From Heterohyrax brucei (lineage: Eukaryota; Chordata; Mammalia; Hyracoidea; Procaviidae), in assembly GCA_028571685.1 (NCBI GenBank), contig CM053140.1, positions 59,774,201 through 59,838,200 of the forward strand: a stretch of 64,000 nucleotides of DNA, in the 5' to 3' direction. Shown one piece after another: positions 10,932-21,784 of this stretch. Position numbers and translations under genes: made by a program. The notes under the pieces were generated by a model that was given only the letters and a program-made list of their open reading frames with translations, was not told the origin of the DNA and did no database searches. Numbering within the stretch: the stretch's first letter is position 1; each line of letters opens with the position of its first letter.

Positions 10932-11340
10932 TGACATGGTTACTTTTTGAAAGTTAAATTTTATTAAAAAATGTGCCCAATAAGAAAAAGACTGGTGTAC
11001 TAGGAACGCACCCCAAACTACACAGAGCAGGGGGCAACCCCAAGCTTCTTCAGCACGCAGTTTTTAAGCTGTGAGATCACAAAGCAGGGCGGAGGGGATC
11101 TGACCTTTACATTGATTGGTTAAGGCCACCTGGAATTCCTGTTAGTTGTAAAATGTGGTCAGGGTCTAGGGGTCACTTGCAAGGCTGCCCCCAGGCAAAC
11201 AGATGTTTTGTAAGACAAAGGTGAGATTACTCTATGGTATTTTCTGCTATTAAGTTATTTCCTGGGGCTTTCTACCTTAATATCTTGAATTTTTACTGTG
11301 CCCTTCCTCAAAATGGAGTCACTTATGTTTCATTTCAACA
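10932..11340 (-). mobile_element. ERV1-like solo LTR, antisense
   Basis: Read on the minus strand, the element begins TGTTGAAATGAAACATAAG. It soon reaches GACTCCATTTTGAGG, a phrase common near the start of ERV class I LTRs, and ends ACCATGTCA. An AATAAAATTTAAC stretch near the 3' end could serve as polyadenylation signal. No retroviral genes lie next to it, so it is a solo LTR. I could not find a convincing target duplication, so the ends are provisional. Confidence 0.6.
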
Positions 11341-12196
11341 CTCACAACCATTGGTGACAATACATAAAATGAATCCTTAAGTCACCCTAGAATTTGGCAG
11401 AGAAAGTACCTCTCCTCATCCTTGTCTGGTGCTAGAAACATAGGATTTATTTCCAGCGTAATGACTGAAGGCTGTAGGGGAATGGGAGTCGCTACTGAGA
11501 GACTGAGGCCTCCAGAGGCCTTTGCAGAGTCTGGGTGTGCAAACTTTGAGCCTTGACTGGGGATCAGCTACAGAGAGCATGATGTGAGCACAAAGACTGC
11601 AAACTCATCTTGGAGAGATCAGAAGAAGGCGTGGATCAGGCCTGGGACAGAGGGGCACAATGGGATTGTCTCCCAGCCTGCCATCCTCCAGCCTGATATG
11701 TTACCCAGAAGATTGGAATACGCAGGTTTTGCACTCAGTAAGATCTCTTGCCAAACAACCTTGGAGAGAGGTTCCTGAATCTTGAAGTCTATCCAAACCC
11801 CTTGAACTCAGGAAGAATATTGCCTCTTCGCTGTAAAAGTTGAATATCACCAAGAGGCAAATGGTTACTGACTGCTTTGTGCAGAGCTGCCATCAATCCA
11901 AGAAAGTCAGGGATCCAGAGGCCAAACTTCTAAGAAGGAGGTTTTTGGGTTCTGAGAGCTTCCAAGCCCTCTTGGTGTCCTCTGAGATCCAGGAATAGAG
12001 TCTGAGTGAAGAGGCATGGAGGCTAGAGCAGCCCATGGATTTTCAAGTATCAGAGCCCTTGGGGAACTGATTTCTGATTCTCTACCTACTCTTCGAGATG
12101 CTTTTTGTGCATCTCTTGTGTGCCAGCAGAGCTGGGTGCTAGATATAGAGCTGTGAAAATAAAAAACACAGTTCTTGTAGTCATGGACTTGATAGT
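11341..12196. other. Unassigned sequence with one direct-repeat copy
   Basis: Holds the second copy of the 50-bp repeat (11,776-11,832). A MIR or L2-like patch (TGTGTGCCAGCAGAGCTGGG) lies near 12,118. No gene was recognised. Confidence 0.4.
11776..11832 (+). repeat. Direct repeat, copy 2
   Basis: CTTGAACTCAGGAAGAATAT followed by TGCCTCTTC is the same as at 10,691-10,752, with lower identity on the left. Confidence 0.7.
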
Positions 12197-12720
12197 TGTC
12201 ATGGATTGAATTGTGTCCCCCACAAAATAAGTATAGCCATGTGGCTGGGCCATGATTCCCAGTATCTTGTGACTATCCTCCATTTTGTGGTTTTCCTATG
12301 CTGTATGTTAAAGGGTTAAGTCGGGACTGTAAATCTCTTCATAAGATCACCTCCCTGCTCCACTGTAAAGGGAGTTTCCCTGGAGTATGGCTTGCCCCAC
12401 CCTTAACCCTTTCATCCTGCAAGAGATAAAAGGAAAGGAAGCAGGCTGAGAATTGGGAACCTCATACCATCAAGCAATCAGCACCGGGAGAAGAGCGTGT
12501 CCTTCAGACCTGAGGTTCCTGCACCAAGATGCTCCCCGGACAAAGACTGATGCAATACCAGACTTTTCTCCAGAGCCAACAAGGGGGAAAGCCTTCTCCT
12601 GGAGTGGACATCCTAAATTTGGACTTGTAGCCTACAGGACTGTGTAAGAATAAACCTTCCTTTGTTAAAGTCATCCGCTTTGTGGTATTCCTGCTAGAGC
12701 AGACCTAGCTGACTGAAACA
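12197..12720 (+). mobile_element. MaLR-like solo LTR with perfect 5-bp target duplication
   Basis: The element runs from TGTCATGGATTGAATTGTG to GCTGACTGAAACA and is 524 bp long. It is bounded by ATAGT at 12,192-12,196 and ATAGT at 12,721-12,725. TG...CA ends, a 5-bp duplication and the opening GGATTGAATTGTGTCCCCC fit the ERVL-MaLR group. No internal region is present. It is the reference copy for the dominant LTR family in the window, which also occurs at 13.1, 33.2, 35.2, 49.1, 49.9 and 57.0 kb. Confidence 0.88.
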
Positions 12721-12889
12721 ATAGTGCAGTGAGGGTCAAAAATGACCGTAATACAACACAGAAGGGTGAAACACTACAGCTGGGATCAGACCTTGATGGG
12801 GAAGGGCAGGGGTGATGGCATTATGAGGGTAAATAATACAGGGCTGGGGTGGTTAGGTGTCACTAATAGTTTTCTGTCTGCATGCTTCC

Positions 12890-13080
12890 GTTATCAGCAC
12901 CACCAGCCTCATCATCACTGTTATCATATCACTGCCATGGCCATGGCCGTGGCCATCACCATCAGCATCAGCATCAGCACTGTTGTCGTTAGCACCATCA
13001 AGCACCATCACTACCACCTTCATCATCGTCATCACCATGGTCACCATCATCACTGCTATTATTGTCATCATCATTGTCAC
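12890..13080 (+). repeat. CAT/CAC-rich microsatellite, left part
   Basis: An imperfect trinucleotide tract of CAT, CAC and CAG units (ATCAGCATCAGCATCAGC, CATCATCGTCATCACCATGG). It gives spurious His-, Ile- or Thr-rich frames on both strands. It is broken by the LTR at 13,081-13,499 and resumes after it. Confidence 0.9.
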
Positions 13081-13499
13081 TGCTATGGATTGAATTATGT
13101 TCCCCCCAAATAATGGGCTGGAATCCTAACTCTTATATTTGTGGATATATAATCCCGTTTGGGAAAGGATTTTCTTTGTTATGTTAATAAGACCAAATTC
13201 GTGTAGTTGTGTCTTCAGCTCAGTGGCTTTTCCGATAGAAAGAACAGGTTAGACACCTAGACAAGTAAGCATAAATGGGAGAAAAGTAGCTGCCATGTTT
13301 AGATTGGCAGGGAGCTGAGGAAGGCCAGGCTAGAGAAGCCGAACCAATGATTTTTTCCCTAGAGAGAACAGACAGAAAGCCTCCCTCTAGAGTTAGGGTC
13401 CTGAATTCAGACTTTTAGCCTCCTAATCTGCCAGAAAGTAAATTTCTGTCGATTAAAGTCACTGACAGTATTTTTGTTACAGGGATACTAAGAAACCAC
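13081..13499 (+). mobile_element. MaLR-like LTR inside a CAT/CAC tract
   Basis: Begins TGCTATGGATTGAATTATG and ends near GGGATACTAAGAAACCA. It is related to the 12,197-12,720 copy but more diverged. It sits exactly between two stretches of the trinucleotide repeat. GTCAC occurs before it (13,076-13,080) and again at 13,504-13,508, which could be the 5-bp target duplication, but GTCAC is also a unit of the tract. Confidence 0.75.
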
Positions 13500-13740
13500 G
13501 ATAGTCACTGTCACCATGACCACATTATTATCATCACCATCATTGTTATTGTCATCATTGTTTCTTATTTTCACTACAATGTTTATTATCACTGCCATCA
13601 AAACCACCATCACTGTCATCGTCACCATCTTCCTTATCGTTATGACTAACACTGTCAACACTGTTATCCCTACTGTCCCCACTGCTATCGTAATGGTTAC
13701 AATCATCACTCTCATTACAACTTCCCCCACTGAATCCCTT
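13500..13740 (+). repeat. CAT/CAC-rich microsatellite, right part
   Basis: Continuation of the tract at 12,890-13,080 (CACTGTCACCATGACC, ATCATCACCATCATTG). The 166-codon minus-strand open frame at 13,488-13,988 is produced by this repeat and is not a gene. Confidence 0.88.
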
Positions 13741-13774
13741 TGTGCACCAGCACAAATGTTTGCTTTGTGACAAG

Positions 13775-13945
13775 GCCTGAAGGAGCTACTTTGTGACAAG
13801 TCCTTGTTACCTGCCCCCCACAACAACCCTAAAAGGTGGATATGATTATTTTCCCTTTCCACAGGAAAAAAAAAATCAAACTGTAGGAGGTAAAGGACTT
13901 GTCCAGGGTTCCTATGTGATAAGTCACGGAACCAGAGGTGTACAC
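13775..13945 (+). repeat. MIR relic
   Basis: Contains CAACAACCCTAAAAGGTGG, TTATTTTCCCTTTCCACAGG and AGGTAAAGGACTTGTCCAGG in MIR order, with an A-run inserted in the core. Confidence 0.6.
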
Positions 13946-14939
13946 AAGCCTCCAACTGTCCAACAGAGTGCTCTTTCTCCCATAACACAGCCTTTCAGAT
14001 CTCCGTCAGGAAGTCCACAAAGGTTGACCAACATGACCTCCTCATCTCAGGAGGAATGTGGTGTGATGATTGATGCCTGGCTCAGCCCTTGGGCAAGTTG
14101 TGTAACTGCCTTGGTTCCTTGTATAGTATGGTAGTGACTGATGAGTTGATGCACTGCAAACAAACTCCCATTAGTAGTAAGCACCCAGTTCAGAGTTTTC
14201 CTGGGCTGGGAGATGACCTCTGATTTTACCTACTATTTACCCTGTTATTCATCTAGTCAGAGCACTGCTGAGGCTTCTCATCCCAATCCTTCTCTTGGTC
14301 TCCATTTCAGACATGACCCTGCATTTACCCTCAGGACCATCTGACTCTGGTCACCCAAGAAGATACTTTCAATCTCAGACCCAGGCCCAGGACCCTCACA
14401 TTGCGGCTTCCTAGATGCCTAGATGACCTCCAAACTCCTCTGTGGGAGATAAGATGAGAGTCCCCACTTATGTTGTCCTAGCCCAGCAATGGTGGTTAGG
14501 GTGATGGGTGGAGCTCTTCAGAAGGCGATGGCTCCATTAGTGCAGGTCCTTGTTTATGGCCATAGAATTTTACACTCTGCTTCTCCCACCAAATGGTCTC
14601 TACAACTTTAGGCAGATAAAAATGGACATGGCTAAGACAGGAAAGAGAAAATCAGTGAGTAATAAAAGTTAGCATGAGGGCAAATGCATCATCTCAATCA
14701 CAAGAAGGCGTCTGAGGTGTTGGATGGACCAAGCCCAGTGTCAGACTTAAGGGCCCACAAGCTAGTGGAGATGGAGACTTGGGTGGATGAGGGTATGTGT
14801 GTGGGTGGTGTAGGTGGTAGGCTTGAGGGCCCCACCTGCTGGATTCAGGTTCTTTACAGGCACTCACTCACAAGCCAAGGCAGTGATGGAAAAAGCTGAA
14901 TCAAAAGCCCATGTGTCCATAAGTAACTCATGCAGTATA
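13946..14939. other. Unassigned sequence
   Basis: No gene or repeat was recognised. A GT-rich patch (GGGTATGTGTGTGGGTGGTG) lies near 14,791-14,811. Confidence 0.4.
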
Positions 14940-15370
14940 TTCATTCATTTATTCAACAACCATTTATTGAGTAACTACTAAGTGCAAAGTCAGTGTAGCA
15001 TAGTAGTTAAAGGTGTGAGCTCTGGAAATTTATTGCCTGGGTTCATATCTCATGTCTGCCACTTACCAGCTGTGCATCTCCAGGTAAGCTGCTTGACTAC
15101 TGCAGCTCCATCACATCTTTGGTACTAGGCCATTTAAGTGTGGCCACAGAGTGGCCACTTCATGAAATAATGATGACTGAGACATTTGTAGGGCTGTGAA
15201 CCAGGCACTAAACTAAGCATGTTACGTGTGTGCATTGCCTTGGGTTCACCAAAACGCTGGGAGGTAGGTACTGTTGGTGTCTGAATATATGGATGAGACC
15301 TGAAGAGGTTAAGTCATCTGCTTAGGTCATACTGCTAGTTGTGAACCAACCCTTATGCCCCACAGCTCCC
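14940..15370 (+). repeat. Two neighbouring MIR relics
   Basis: The first (about 14,940-15,110) contains CATTTATTCAACAACCATTT and TGCCACTTACCAGCTGTGCA. The second (about 15,170-15,370) contains GAACCAGGCACTAAACTAAG, GCTGGGAGGTAGGTACTG and TTAAGTCATCTGCTTAGGTC. Confidence 0.65.
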
Positions 15371-16689
15371 CTCTCCACAGTTGTTGAAAAGGCCTCTCAT
15401 GATGATCTAGCCCTTATTTTTCGGTAGGAGAAAATGTCTTGTCCACAGTCACCTCCCAACTTCTGCTCAGAACTCAGTGTCTGGCTATGTTCTCAGACAC
15501 TGGCAGAGAGCTGATCTAGAGGCTGAGGGAAGCAGGAAGGTGGCAGGCCCAGATAACTCTGGAGGGCACTATGGGGATGGGTAGTGACCACAGCACTGTG
15601 CAAATTTCCCAGGAACCCCTGGGCTCTCTCTTTCCTCCTACACACACATTGGAAAGAAATACATCCTTTGAAAATGAACCTCAGACTTGAAGTAGATTAG
15701 CAATGGTTATGTGCTAACACGTTATTAATTAAGTGTTCTAAATACATTAAACCTGAGTATTTAATTTAGATTTTTAAGGATAATTTAGATTAATAAGCTA
15801 GTTGTTATGCATTAAGTATAGAAAATGCCAATTGGTTTCACAGACAACTTTTACTGAAGTGTGAAAAAGAAAACTACGTAAAATTTAATTACCCTTGTGT
15901 TAGTTTGAGAGCTGACAGGGAAGCTTAGGGGGGTGGACCTACCTCATCTCACAAGATGTTGTCTTTTGTTCTAGACTGTAATTTCATCTTCCCCTTGGTA
16001 GTTATTTAAATAAAACCCAGATGTCACACCACAAATGAGCTACTCTTGGTGATGAAGATGCCAACTGGGACTGGGTCTCCGCTAGCTTGAGAGCTAAAGT
16101 ACAGAGCGGGGCAGAGTGGGTGGTGGACACAGCATGGACTGGGAGTCATGGGCCCTGGATCCTTGTTCCAGGTCTGACTCGGCCTCGCCTGTGACTTTAG
16201 GAGCTCACCTCGTTTTTACATGTTTAGTTCTCCAGATGCTAGAGCCAGGAAGAGCAGTCTAGAGGGTCTGGTGTCTCTATCAGCTCAGACATTTGATGGA
16301 TCGGGAGATCTGGTCTCACATCCGGGTGGAGAATAGCCACTGGGTTCCCACAAGGTGATGGACATCACAGCCACTACTTCTCGAAGTCATCTTCCTCTCG
16401 CTCTCGCACACCTGCAGTACTGGGAGTTCTGTTTTTATGATTGTGAGGTAGCCATATCTGCAAGATCACAGGGGTCCCTGTGGACACTGTAGGCAAATGT
16501 TGGAAAGATACATGAGAGCGAAGAAGGTTCCAGTCCTGTCCTGGAGAAGTTTGTGATTTAGTAGGAGATAAGCTGCCCAATTCTTAGGAGCCAGACGTAG
16601 AGAGAGCCCCATGTTGCCTGGGGGACCATGATGGAGTCCTAGTAATGATGGGGAAAAGTGGCCTTTGTGGTTTTCCATTCTAATGCCCT
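15371..16689. other. Mostly unassigned; possible MIR at about 16,110-16,230
   Basis: An AT-rich stretch (15,690-15,900) contains GTTATTAATTAAGTGTTC and TTTAGATTAATAAGC; I see no coding signal in it. A MIR-like piece (AGCATGGACTGGGAGTCATG, then TCCAGGTCTGACTCGGCC) lies near 16,130. No gene was recognised. Confidence 0.4.
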
Positions 16690-16800
16690 TGTTTTCTAGA
16701 TTGTGAAACTAAGGTTCAAAGAGGGTAGTTATCATACGGTCCCAGAGTCGTGTAGTAACAGATGGGGAGAACTGGGATCTGCCACCAGCTCTCCTGCCAG
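16690..16800 (+). repeat. MIR fragment
   Basis: GATTGTGAAACTAAGGTTCA, AAGAGGGTAGTTATC and GTAACAGATGGGGAGAACTG fit the 3' half of a MIR. Confidence 0.55.
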
Positions 16801-17039
16801 ATGGTAGCTTGAGGAAACCACTTGAGGGTTTAGATGTTTTTCCTTCTGGTGTCCCTTTCCACCAACATCTCTCCTTGTGTCCAGAACAGTCACCTAAAGT
16901 CATCTCTGACTCTTCCTTTTTGGCTTACAGGAACTGGCTCTCCTATTCCAGCCATTTTTCAGGATTCATGGGCATGATTATTCCTAATGGAATGTGGCAA
17001 CAGGGGACAAGGAGCTGGTGCAGGTGTATCTTCTAGAGC
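16801..17039. other. Unassigned sequence
   Basis: No gene or repeat was recognised. Confidence 0.35.
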
Positions 17040-17270
17040 CATTTCCAATAATGACAATAGCAACTGCCATTTTTGACTGCCAAGGACCAAACACTTTCAA
17101 CATGTCATCTCCCTTTAACAGACTTCAGAGGAGTGGACACAGAGAGGCCCAAGTAGTCGTGACCAAGTGACTGTATCCAACTTATGATGAAATGTTAGAG
17201 ATGAAATGCCTTGTCCAAGGTCACAAGGGTACAAAAAGACTTGACAAATCTGTGACTTTAATTTCTGCTG
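17040..17270 (+). repeat. MIR relic
   Basis: Contains TAGCAACTGCCATTTTTGAC, ACTTTCAACATGTCATCTCC and GAAATGCCTTGTCCAAGGTC in MIR order. Confidence 0.65.
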
Positions 17271-17627
17271 TAGTTCTGTAACCCACAAATTTAAATTTTG
17301 GTCCTTATTTTTAGCTGTGTCTTCCCAGTGACTGCAAAAAGTAAGAGATTTCTTTAAAACCATCATAGAGGATTTCTGGCTGTCTTCTGTGCTTCAAGGT
17401 GAGAGGTTAAAGCACTCAGTTTGCCGTTTTCATTCTGTAATCCTACAGCATAGTCGTAAGTGGCCGTCATACTCCACACTCTGCAATAGGCATCTGATAC
17501 TCAAGTACAGCAGCCAATTGGTCTACTGATATCTTGTATTTGGTTGGCATTTAATCCCAGGGAACTTCAGGTGACAATTTACTTCTACATGACATGGACA
17601 ATCAGTATCCCATTTTTTTTCCTGATA

Positions 17628-17692
17628 TTCCTTTTGTTAAAGCCATCCACTTGTGATATTTCTGTTACAGCAGCACTAGATGACTAAGACAC
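17628..17692 (+). mobile_element. MaLR-like LTR, 3' remnant
   Basis: TTCCTTTTGTTAAAGCCATC through GCAGCACTAGATGACTAAGA is nearly the same as the LTR end at 57.5 kb. Only the last 65 bp could be matched. The DNA before it (17,271-17,627) is unassigned. Confidence 0.7.
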
Positions 17693-17814
17693 TCTAGGAG
17701 GTCACTTTTCAGTTAAATAACAGATTAGCTCAGAAAATAAACAGTAACACTCCTGAGTACTGTGCTCTTAAAAAAACAAACAAGCAAACAACCACAAAAA
17801 AACCAAAACAAACA

Positions 17815-18510
17815 GACAAACAAAGACTTCACAAATATCTGTTTGAATTTCTGATTTCAAGTCTTTTGGGTATATACTTGGGAGTTGGGCTGCTGGGTTG
17901 TGTGGTACTTTTATGTTTAACTTTTTGAGGAACCGACAAACTATTTTCCACAGTGGCTGTGTCATTTTATATTTCTACCAGCAATGGATGAAGGTTCCAG
18001 TTTCTCCACATCTTTGACAATATTTGTTTTTCTTTTTTTAAATTTTATTAATAACCATTCTAGTGGAAGTGAAGTGGCATCTCCTTTTGGTTTTGATTTC
18101 CATTTGCCTTATGACTAAGATGTTCAGCATCTTTTTGTGTGCTTCTTAGCCATCTGTATACCTTCCTTGGAGAAAGGCATATTGAAATTCTTGGCCCATA
18201 AAAAACTTTTTTTTTCTGTTGTTGAGTTGTAGGAATTTATTATATGCTTTGGGTATTAAACGGCTATCAGATATGTGGTATCCAGAGATTGTCTCCCATT
18301 TTATAAGTTGTCTTTTCACTTTCTTTTTGTATGTATTTTAACATACAAAAGTTACTTTTTAAAATTTTCACTCTAAAGCCCAAATTATCTACTTTATCTC
18401 TTTTAGCTCTTGCTTTTAGCATCATATGTAATAATCCACCAGCAAATAGAAAGTCTTGAAGAGTTACCCCGTGCTTTCTTCTTAGCATGTTATGGTTTTA
18501 GCTCTTATAT
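17815..18510 (-). mobile_element. L1 LINE, ORF2 3' part, antisense
   Basis: Reverse-strand L1 text: TTGGGTATATACTTGGGAGT, TTCCACAGTGGCTGTG, AGTTTCTCCACATC, GTGAAGTGGCATCTCC and GCCCATAAAAAAC. These correspond to the well-conserved end of L1 ORF2. Frames are broken. Confidence 0.8.
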
Positions 18511-18554
18511 TTAGATTGTTGATTCAAGAGGTTTCATTTTTAAGATAAGCAACT

Positions 18555-19150
18555 GTGCTTTGTTCAGGATATATGTCAGCTTGGCTGGGCCATGATTCTC
18601 AGTGGTTTGGCATTTAGAATGCAGGTTTGCAAGCGTATAATGATGTAATCACTCCCATGATGTAATCAAATATAATGTGATCACCTTCATAATGGGATAT
18701 GCTGGGAGTAATCAATTGGTTGAAAGGGAATTTTCTTGAGGGTGTAGCCTTCATTCAGTATAGGTAGACTTTCTGGAAAACTTGCAGACTTTTTCTCCCT
18801 CTGGATCTTGCAGCTGGCTTCTGTTCATCTGACCTCTGGTTCTTGGGACTTGAGCTCGCAGCTTACCTACTGATCTTGGGATCTGTTAGCCTCTGTGCTC
18901 TGTGAGATAGCAGCCTTCCAGTTAGGCTCCTGATCTTGGGATTCATCAGCTTCTGAGGCCTGTGAGCCAGAGACTCGTTGTTTGACCTGCTGATCTTGGG
19001 TTTCCCTGCAGCTGCATGGGTGAGTAGAAGCTTCCAGCCTGACCTATTGACTTGTGACTTTCTAGCCTCTACAACAATGTGAGTTATTTCCTTGACATAA
19101 ACCTCTCTCTCTCTCTCTTGCTTTTTCTCTCTCTGTATCTCTCCCTGACA
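18555..19150 (+). mobile_element. MaLR-like LTR variant with repeated CTGATCTTGGG units
   Basis: Opens with ATGTCAGCTTGGCTGGGCCA, a phrase shared with the LTR family at 12.2 and 57.0 kb. It ends in a CT-rich tract (19,103-19,150) at ACATAAACCTC. Between them CTGATCTTGGGATCTG, CTGATCTTGGGATTCATC and CTGATCTTGGGTTTCCC recur at spacings of about 60 bp. I assign it to the MaLR group on the head and general layout only. Confidence 0.5.
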
Positions 19151-19154
19151 CACA

Positions 19155-19330
19155 TGAGGACTGCCAGTTAATTTCATAAACTCAGCCTAGAAAAAGTGCT
19201 ACATACCTCATTGTTGAATATCACTATGGTCACCTTCGAAATACTCCCCTTGGGAAGCTATGCACTGATGCCAGCACCTAGTCTACCCTTCAGAGTAACT
19301 TAGGATCTCTTTTTCTGGAATTTCTAGTAT
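19155..19330 (-). mobile_element. mariner transposon, 3' end fragment
   Basis: Starts TGAGGACTGCCAGTTAATTT, the inverted terminus also found at 29,841. It continues with TCACTATGGTCACCTTCGAA and CCCCTTGGGAAGCTATGCAC. The minus strand encodes the mariner transposase C-terminus (the CIASQG-like and FEGD-like residues are readable in the better copy at 29.9 kb). It abuts the CT-rich LTR end. Confidence 0.75.
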
Positions 19331-19984
19331 GTCATTTTCAAAATTGTGATTTGTAAGTAAAAGGGGGTCAGAGAATGCAGCATGTGGACTAGTAGAGAAA
19401 ACAAATGATAACAAATGAAATAAAATGAGAAAAATTCCAGTTGATCCAAAAGAAGGCAGCCAAGCCAAGCCAAGTGCCGTCAAGCAAAAAAAAAAAAAAA
19501 AAATCAAAGAAACATAAAACAAATGGAATGGAAATGGATAAAAAAATTCTGCAAAAGCGAAAACCTGTATAAGGTAGAAATCTGCTAAGGTTAACTAAAA
19601 TATTTTCCACTAATAGAGAACTATTTGATCATGGATAATAGAAAAAGCAGTAAGACTGCATCCTCTTAAAGTCAGAAAACTTTCAAGATCCAGAAAAACA
19701 AGGAAGTCTCTTTGGATTTCAGCTCTGGCTATATATGAGGTCTGACATTTAAGTCTGTGAACTTAATTCACATCAATTTTAAAAGTTAATCAGTTGTATA
19801 TTCATCTCCTAGGTTACACAGACAGCTTGTGACACTTTAGCTCTAATGCCCCTTCCTTTACGTACTGTTGTTGAATTTTAGTCATAAATTAAAAAAAAAA
19901 TTCAGAGTAAACATTAACTTTGTGTTCTGTTATCAATGACTTTTAGTATTACTGTATGTATACTGATTTATTTGTTCAGTATTT
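19331..19984. other. Unassigned; possible second mariner terminus at 19,736
   Basis: GAGGTCTGACATTTAAGTCT near 19,738 resembles a mariner terminal repeat but no transposase sequence follows. An A-run (19,485-19,502) follows CAAGTGCCGTCAAG, a phrase related to the AfroSINE tail region. No gene was recognised. Confidence 0.35.
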
Positions 19985-20265
19985 CTTTTTGAATCTTGGA
20001 TCTCCCATATGGGATTATTTTAGTGTTCCCTGAAGTACATGTTTCAAAATTTTCTCTAGTGAGAGTCTCTTGGTGATATACACTCTAAGATTCATCTGCT
20101 CGTGAAGAACAGTTTTGCTGGGTATAGAATTCTAAGTTGGCTGTTACTTTCACTCAGGATATTGAGTGTGTTATTGAACTATCTTGTGGCTTCCCTTGTC
20201 ACTGCTTATAAGGTAACAAGTTGTTGAACTATTGCCTCTTGTAGATGATCTCATGTTTCTCTCCG
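19985..20265 (-). mobile_element. L1 fragment, antisense
   Basis: CAGTTTTGCTGGGTATAGAA, TTCTAAGTTGGCTGTTAC and AGGATATTGAGTGTGTTAT are antisense L1 phrases, related to the fragment at 23.3-24.2 kb. Confidence 0.65.
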
Positions 20266-20500
20266 ACTGCTTTCAAAGGACAGAGTCCTCACTCCCAGCC
20301 AGAAGCTCAAGTACACCTTGTAAATTTACACTGTGGAGGCCAGTGAGGTGAGAGTGAGAAGACCAAAAAAGTAGGGGATGTGATGAACACGTTACCTGAG
20401 ATTCAGTTGCTCTGCTCATGGAGTCCTGTGACTCCTCCCCCTTCACAGGAAGACTCAGCAAGGGAGAGGAGAATGGAACTTCTTTACCAGTTTATTGATC

Positions 20501-20504
20501 AAAA
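20501..20504 (-). terminator. Pol III terminator of the tRNA-Cys at 20,509-20,580
   Basis: Four T residues on the minus strand, four bases beyond the tRNA 3' end. A run of four or more T is the usual RNA polymerase III stop. Confidence 0.75.
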
Positions 20505-20508
20505 GTCT

Positions 20509-20580
20509 AGGGGGCACCCAGACTTGAACTGGGGACCTCTTGATCTGCAGTCAAATGCTCTACCTCTGAGCTATACCCCC
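20509..20580 (-). tRNA. tRNA-Cys (GCA), intact
   Basis: Delivers cysteine in cytosolic translation. The 72-base gene folds as a complete cloverleaf. The acceptor GGGGGTA pairs with TGCCCCC, with discriminator T73. The D arm is GCTC-AGAGGTA-GAGC. The anticodon arm is TTTGA-CTGCAGA-TCAAG with anticodon GCA (plus-strand 20,546-20,548). The T arm is CCCAG-TTCAAGT-CTGGG, where compensating changes keep all five pairs relative to the 54.9-kb copy. No intron. The internal A box (TAGCTCAGAGGTAGAGC) and B box (AGTTCAAGT) are present, and a T4 stop lies 4 bases downstream. Paired substitutions and a clean terminator suggest it is active. It is the outermost left member of a six-locus tRNA-Cys group. 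Confidence 0.95.
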
Positions 20581-21784
20581 TGGCATGCTAGAAGGGGGCA
20601 ATTACCACTCTTCCTCTGTGCAGCCACACCTACAGACTCTGGCACAGATGCACCTTCAGGATGCTTCCCCAAGCCAGCCTGTCTACTAACTCATCTCCCT
20701 ACTATAGAGGAAACAATAGGTTTATTTTTCCCTTAGCCTTCGAATTTCTTCTCCTCAGTCCCTGAGTGAGGACAGAACCTGGAGGAACATCCATCTGACA
20801 GGTGGAAGGATCTATAGTAACATCTACACTGGTTTTTGTTTGCTTGTGTATGCTGTGCTTTCTGAAAACATACTACAAATGACCAATGGCCTGGTCAGAC
20901 ATGTAACTTCTCAAACAATCTAAACTCACGTTCCTGAATACTGAATCACAGCTCTTCCCACAGTCACTCTAGGGCACAGGCTGAACTTCTGTCTGTTTGC
21001 AGTTGTCTCCTTACATGTTCAACCCTTTATCTGACGGTTTAGATGAGTATTCTGAAACAGTGACTAAAGAAATTACTGTCTCTGAGCACCAAATTCACTT
21101 TTTTTGTGTTCTGTCTTGTGATACTGGTTTTGGGACTCTAACCCACATGGTGCTTCCTTTTAGGTGGTTTCCTGATTGGGCCTGCCCGTGAGGCACTTGG
21201 GGTCGACTGCAGTGTCTGAGTAAGAAGAGGGCACTTGTTGCCTCCTGCCTGCATGTATTCCTGTTAGTGTAACACCAGCAGTGACTGCTCATTACAGTAG
21301 TGGTGGTGACTCCAGTTTGTAGCATTTCCCTCAGAAGACTAGCCTCTTAAATTTCCTCAGGGGAATTGGCACCTGGGTTCCTGCTGCACTGGGATCTCCA
21401 CCAAAGCTTCTCCATTTTTTATACATTCAACCTCTTCTATTTATTCTCCGCCCCCATGTTGGGTAGTTCCTTCTGCAGCAACTATCTCCGTGATACTTAC
21501 TTTTCCCTTTTGCCCTTTCTCTAACTGCTGGTCAACAATATTCGTATTAAGTTCTCTCTATTAAAATAACTGCTGAAGTTTTGTCTTCCAAATGGGCACT
21601 CTGATTCTGAAATTGATGCCAGTGTGTTGTCAGAAAACAGTTCTTCAGAGAGAGTGGTTTAGCTTTTGTCCTGGGGTTTCAGTACAACGTTGAGTGCCTG
21701 ACTGAACCCTGAATGATAGGAAAAAAATATGAAGAAGCTGATGAATAGACTCCATCTATCCTCCTCCTTTGAATATTTAATATA
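20581..21784. other. Unassigned sequence
   Basis: No gene or repeat was recognised in this 1.2-kb stretch upstream of the tRNA-Cys gene. Short frames on both strands have no domain. Confidence 0.4.

Noticed and set aside
12742-13113. His-rich 123-codon open frame
   Set aside because: Also a product of the CAT/CAC microsatellite.
12890-13740. CRISPR-like or regular spacer array
   Set aside because: No constant direct repeat with unique spacers; it is a degenerate trinucleotide repeat in a mammalian genome.
13488-13988. 166-codon open frame, the longest in the window
   Set aside because: Built from the CAT/CAC trinucleotide tract; Asp/Asn/Val-rich low complexity with no domain.
20509-20580. 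Selenocysteine or suppressor tRNA
   Set aside because: Anticodon is GCA, variable loop is short, and the length is 72, all ordinary tRNA-Cys.
20380-20736. 118-codon open frame over the tRNA-Cys gene
   Set aside because: Translates antisense tRNA sequence; similar peptides appear over the other tRNA-Cys copies for the same reason.
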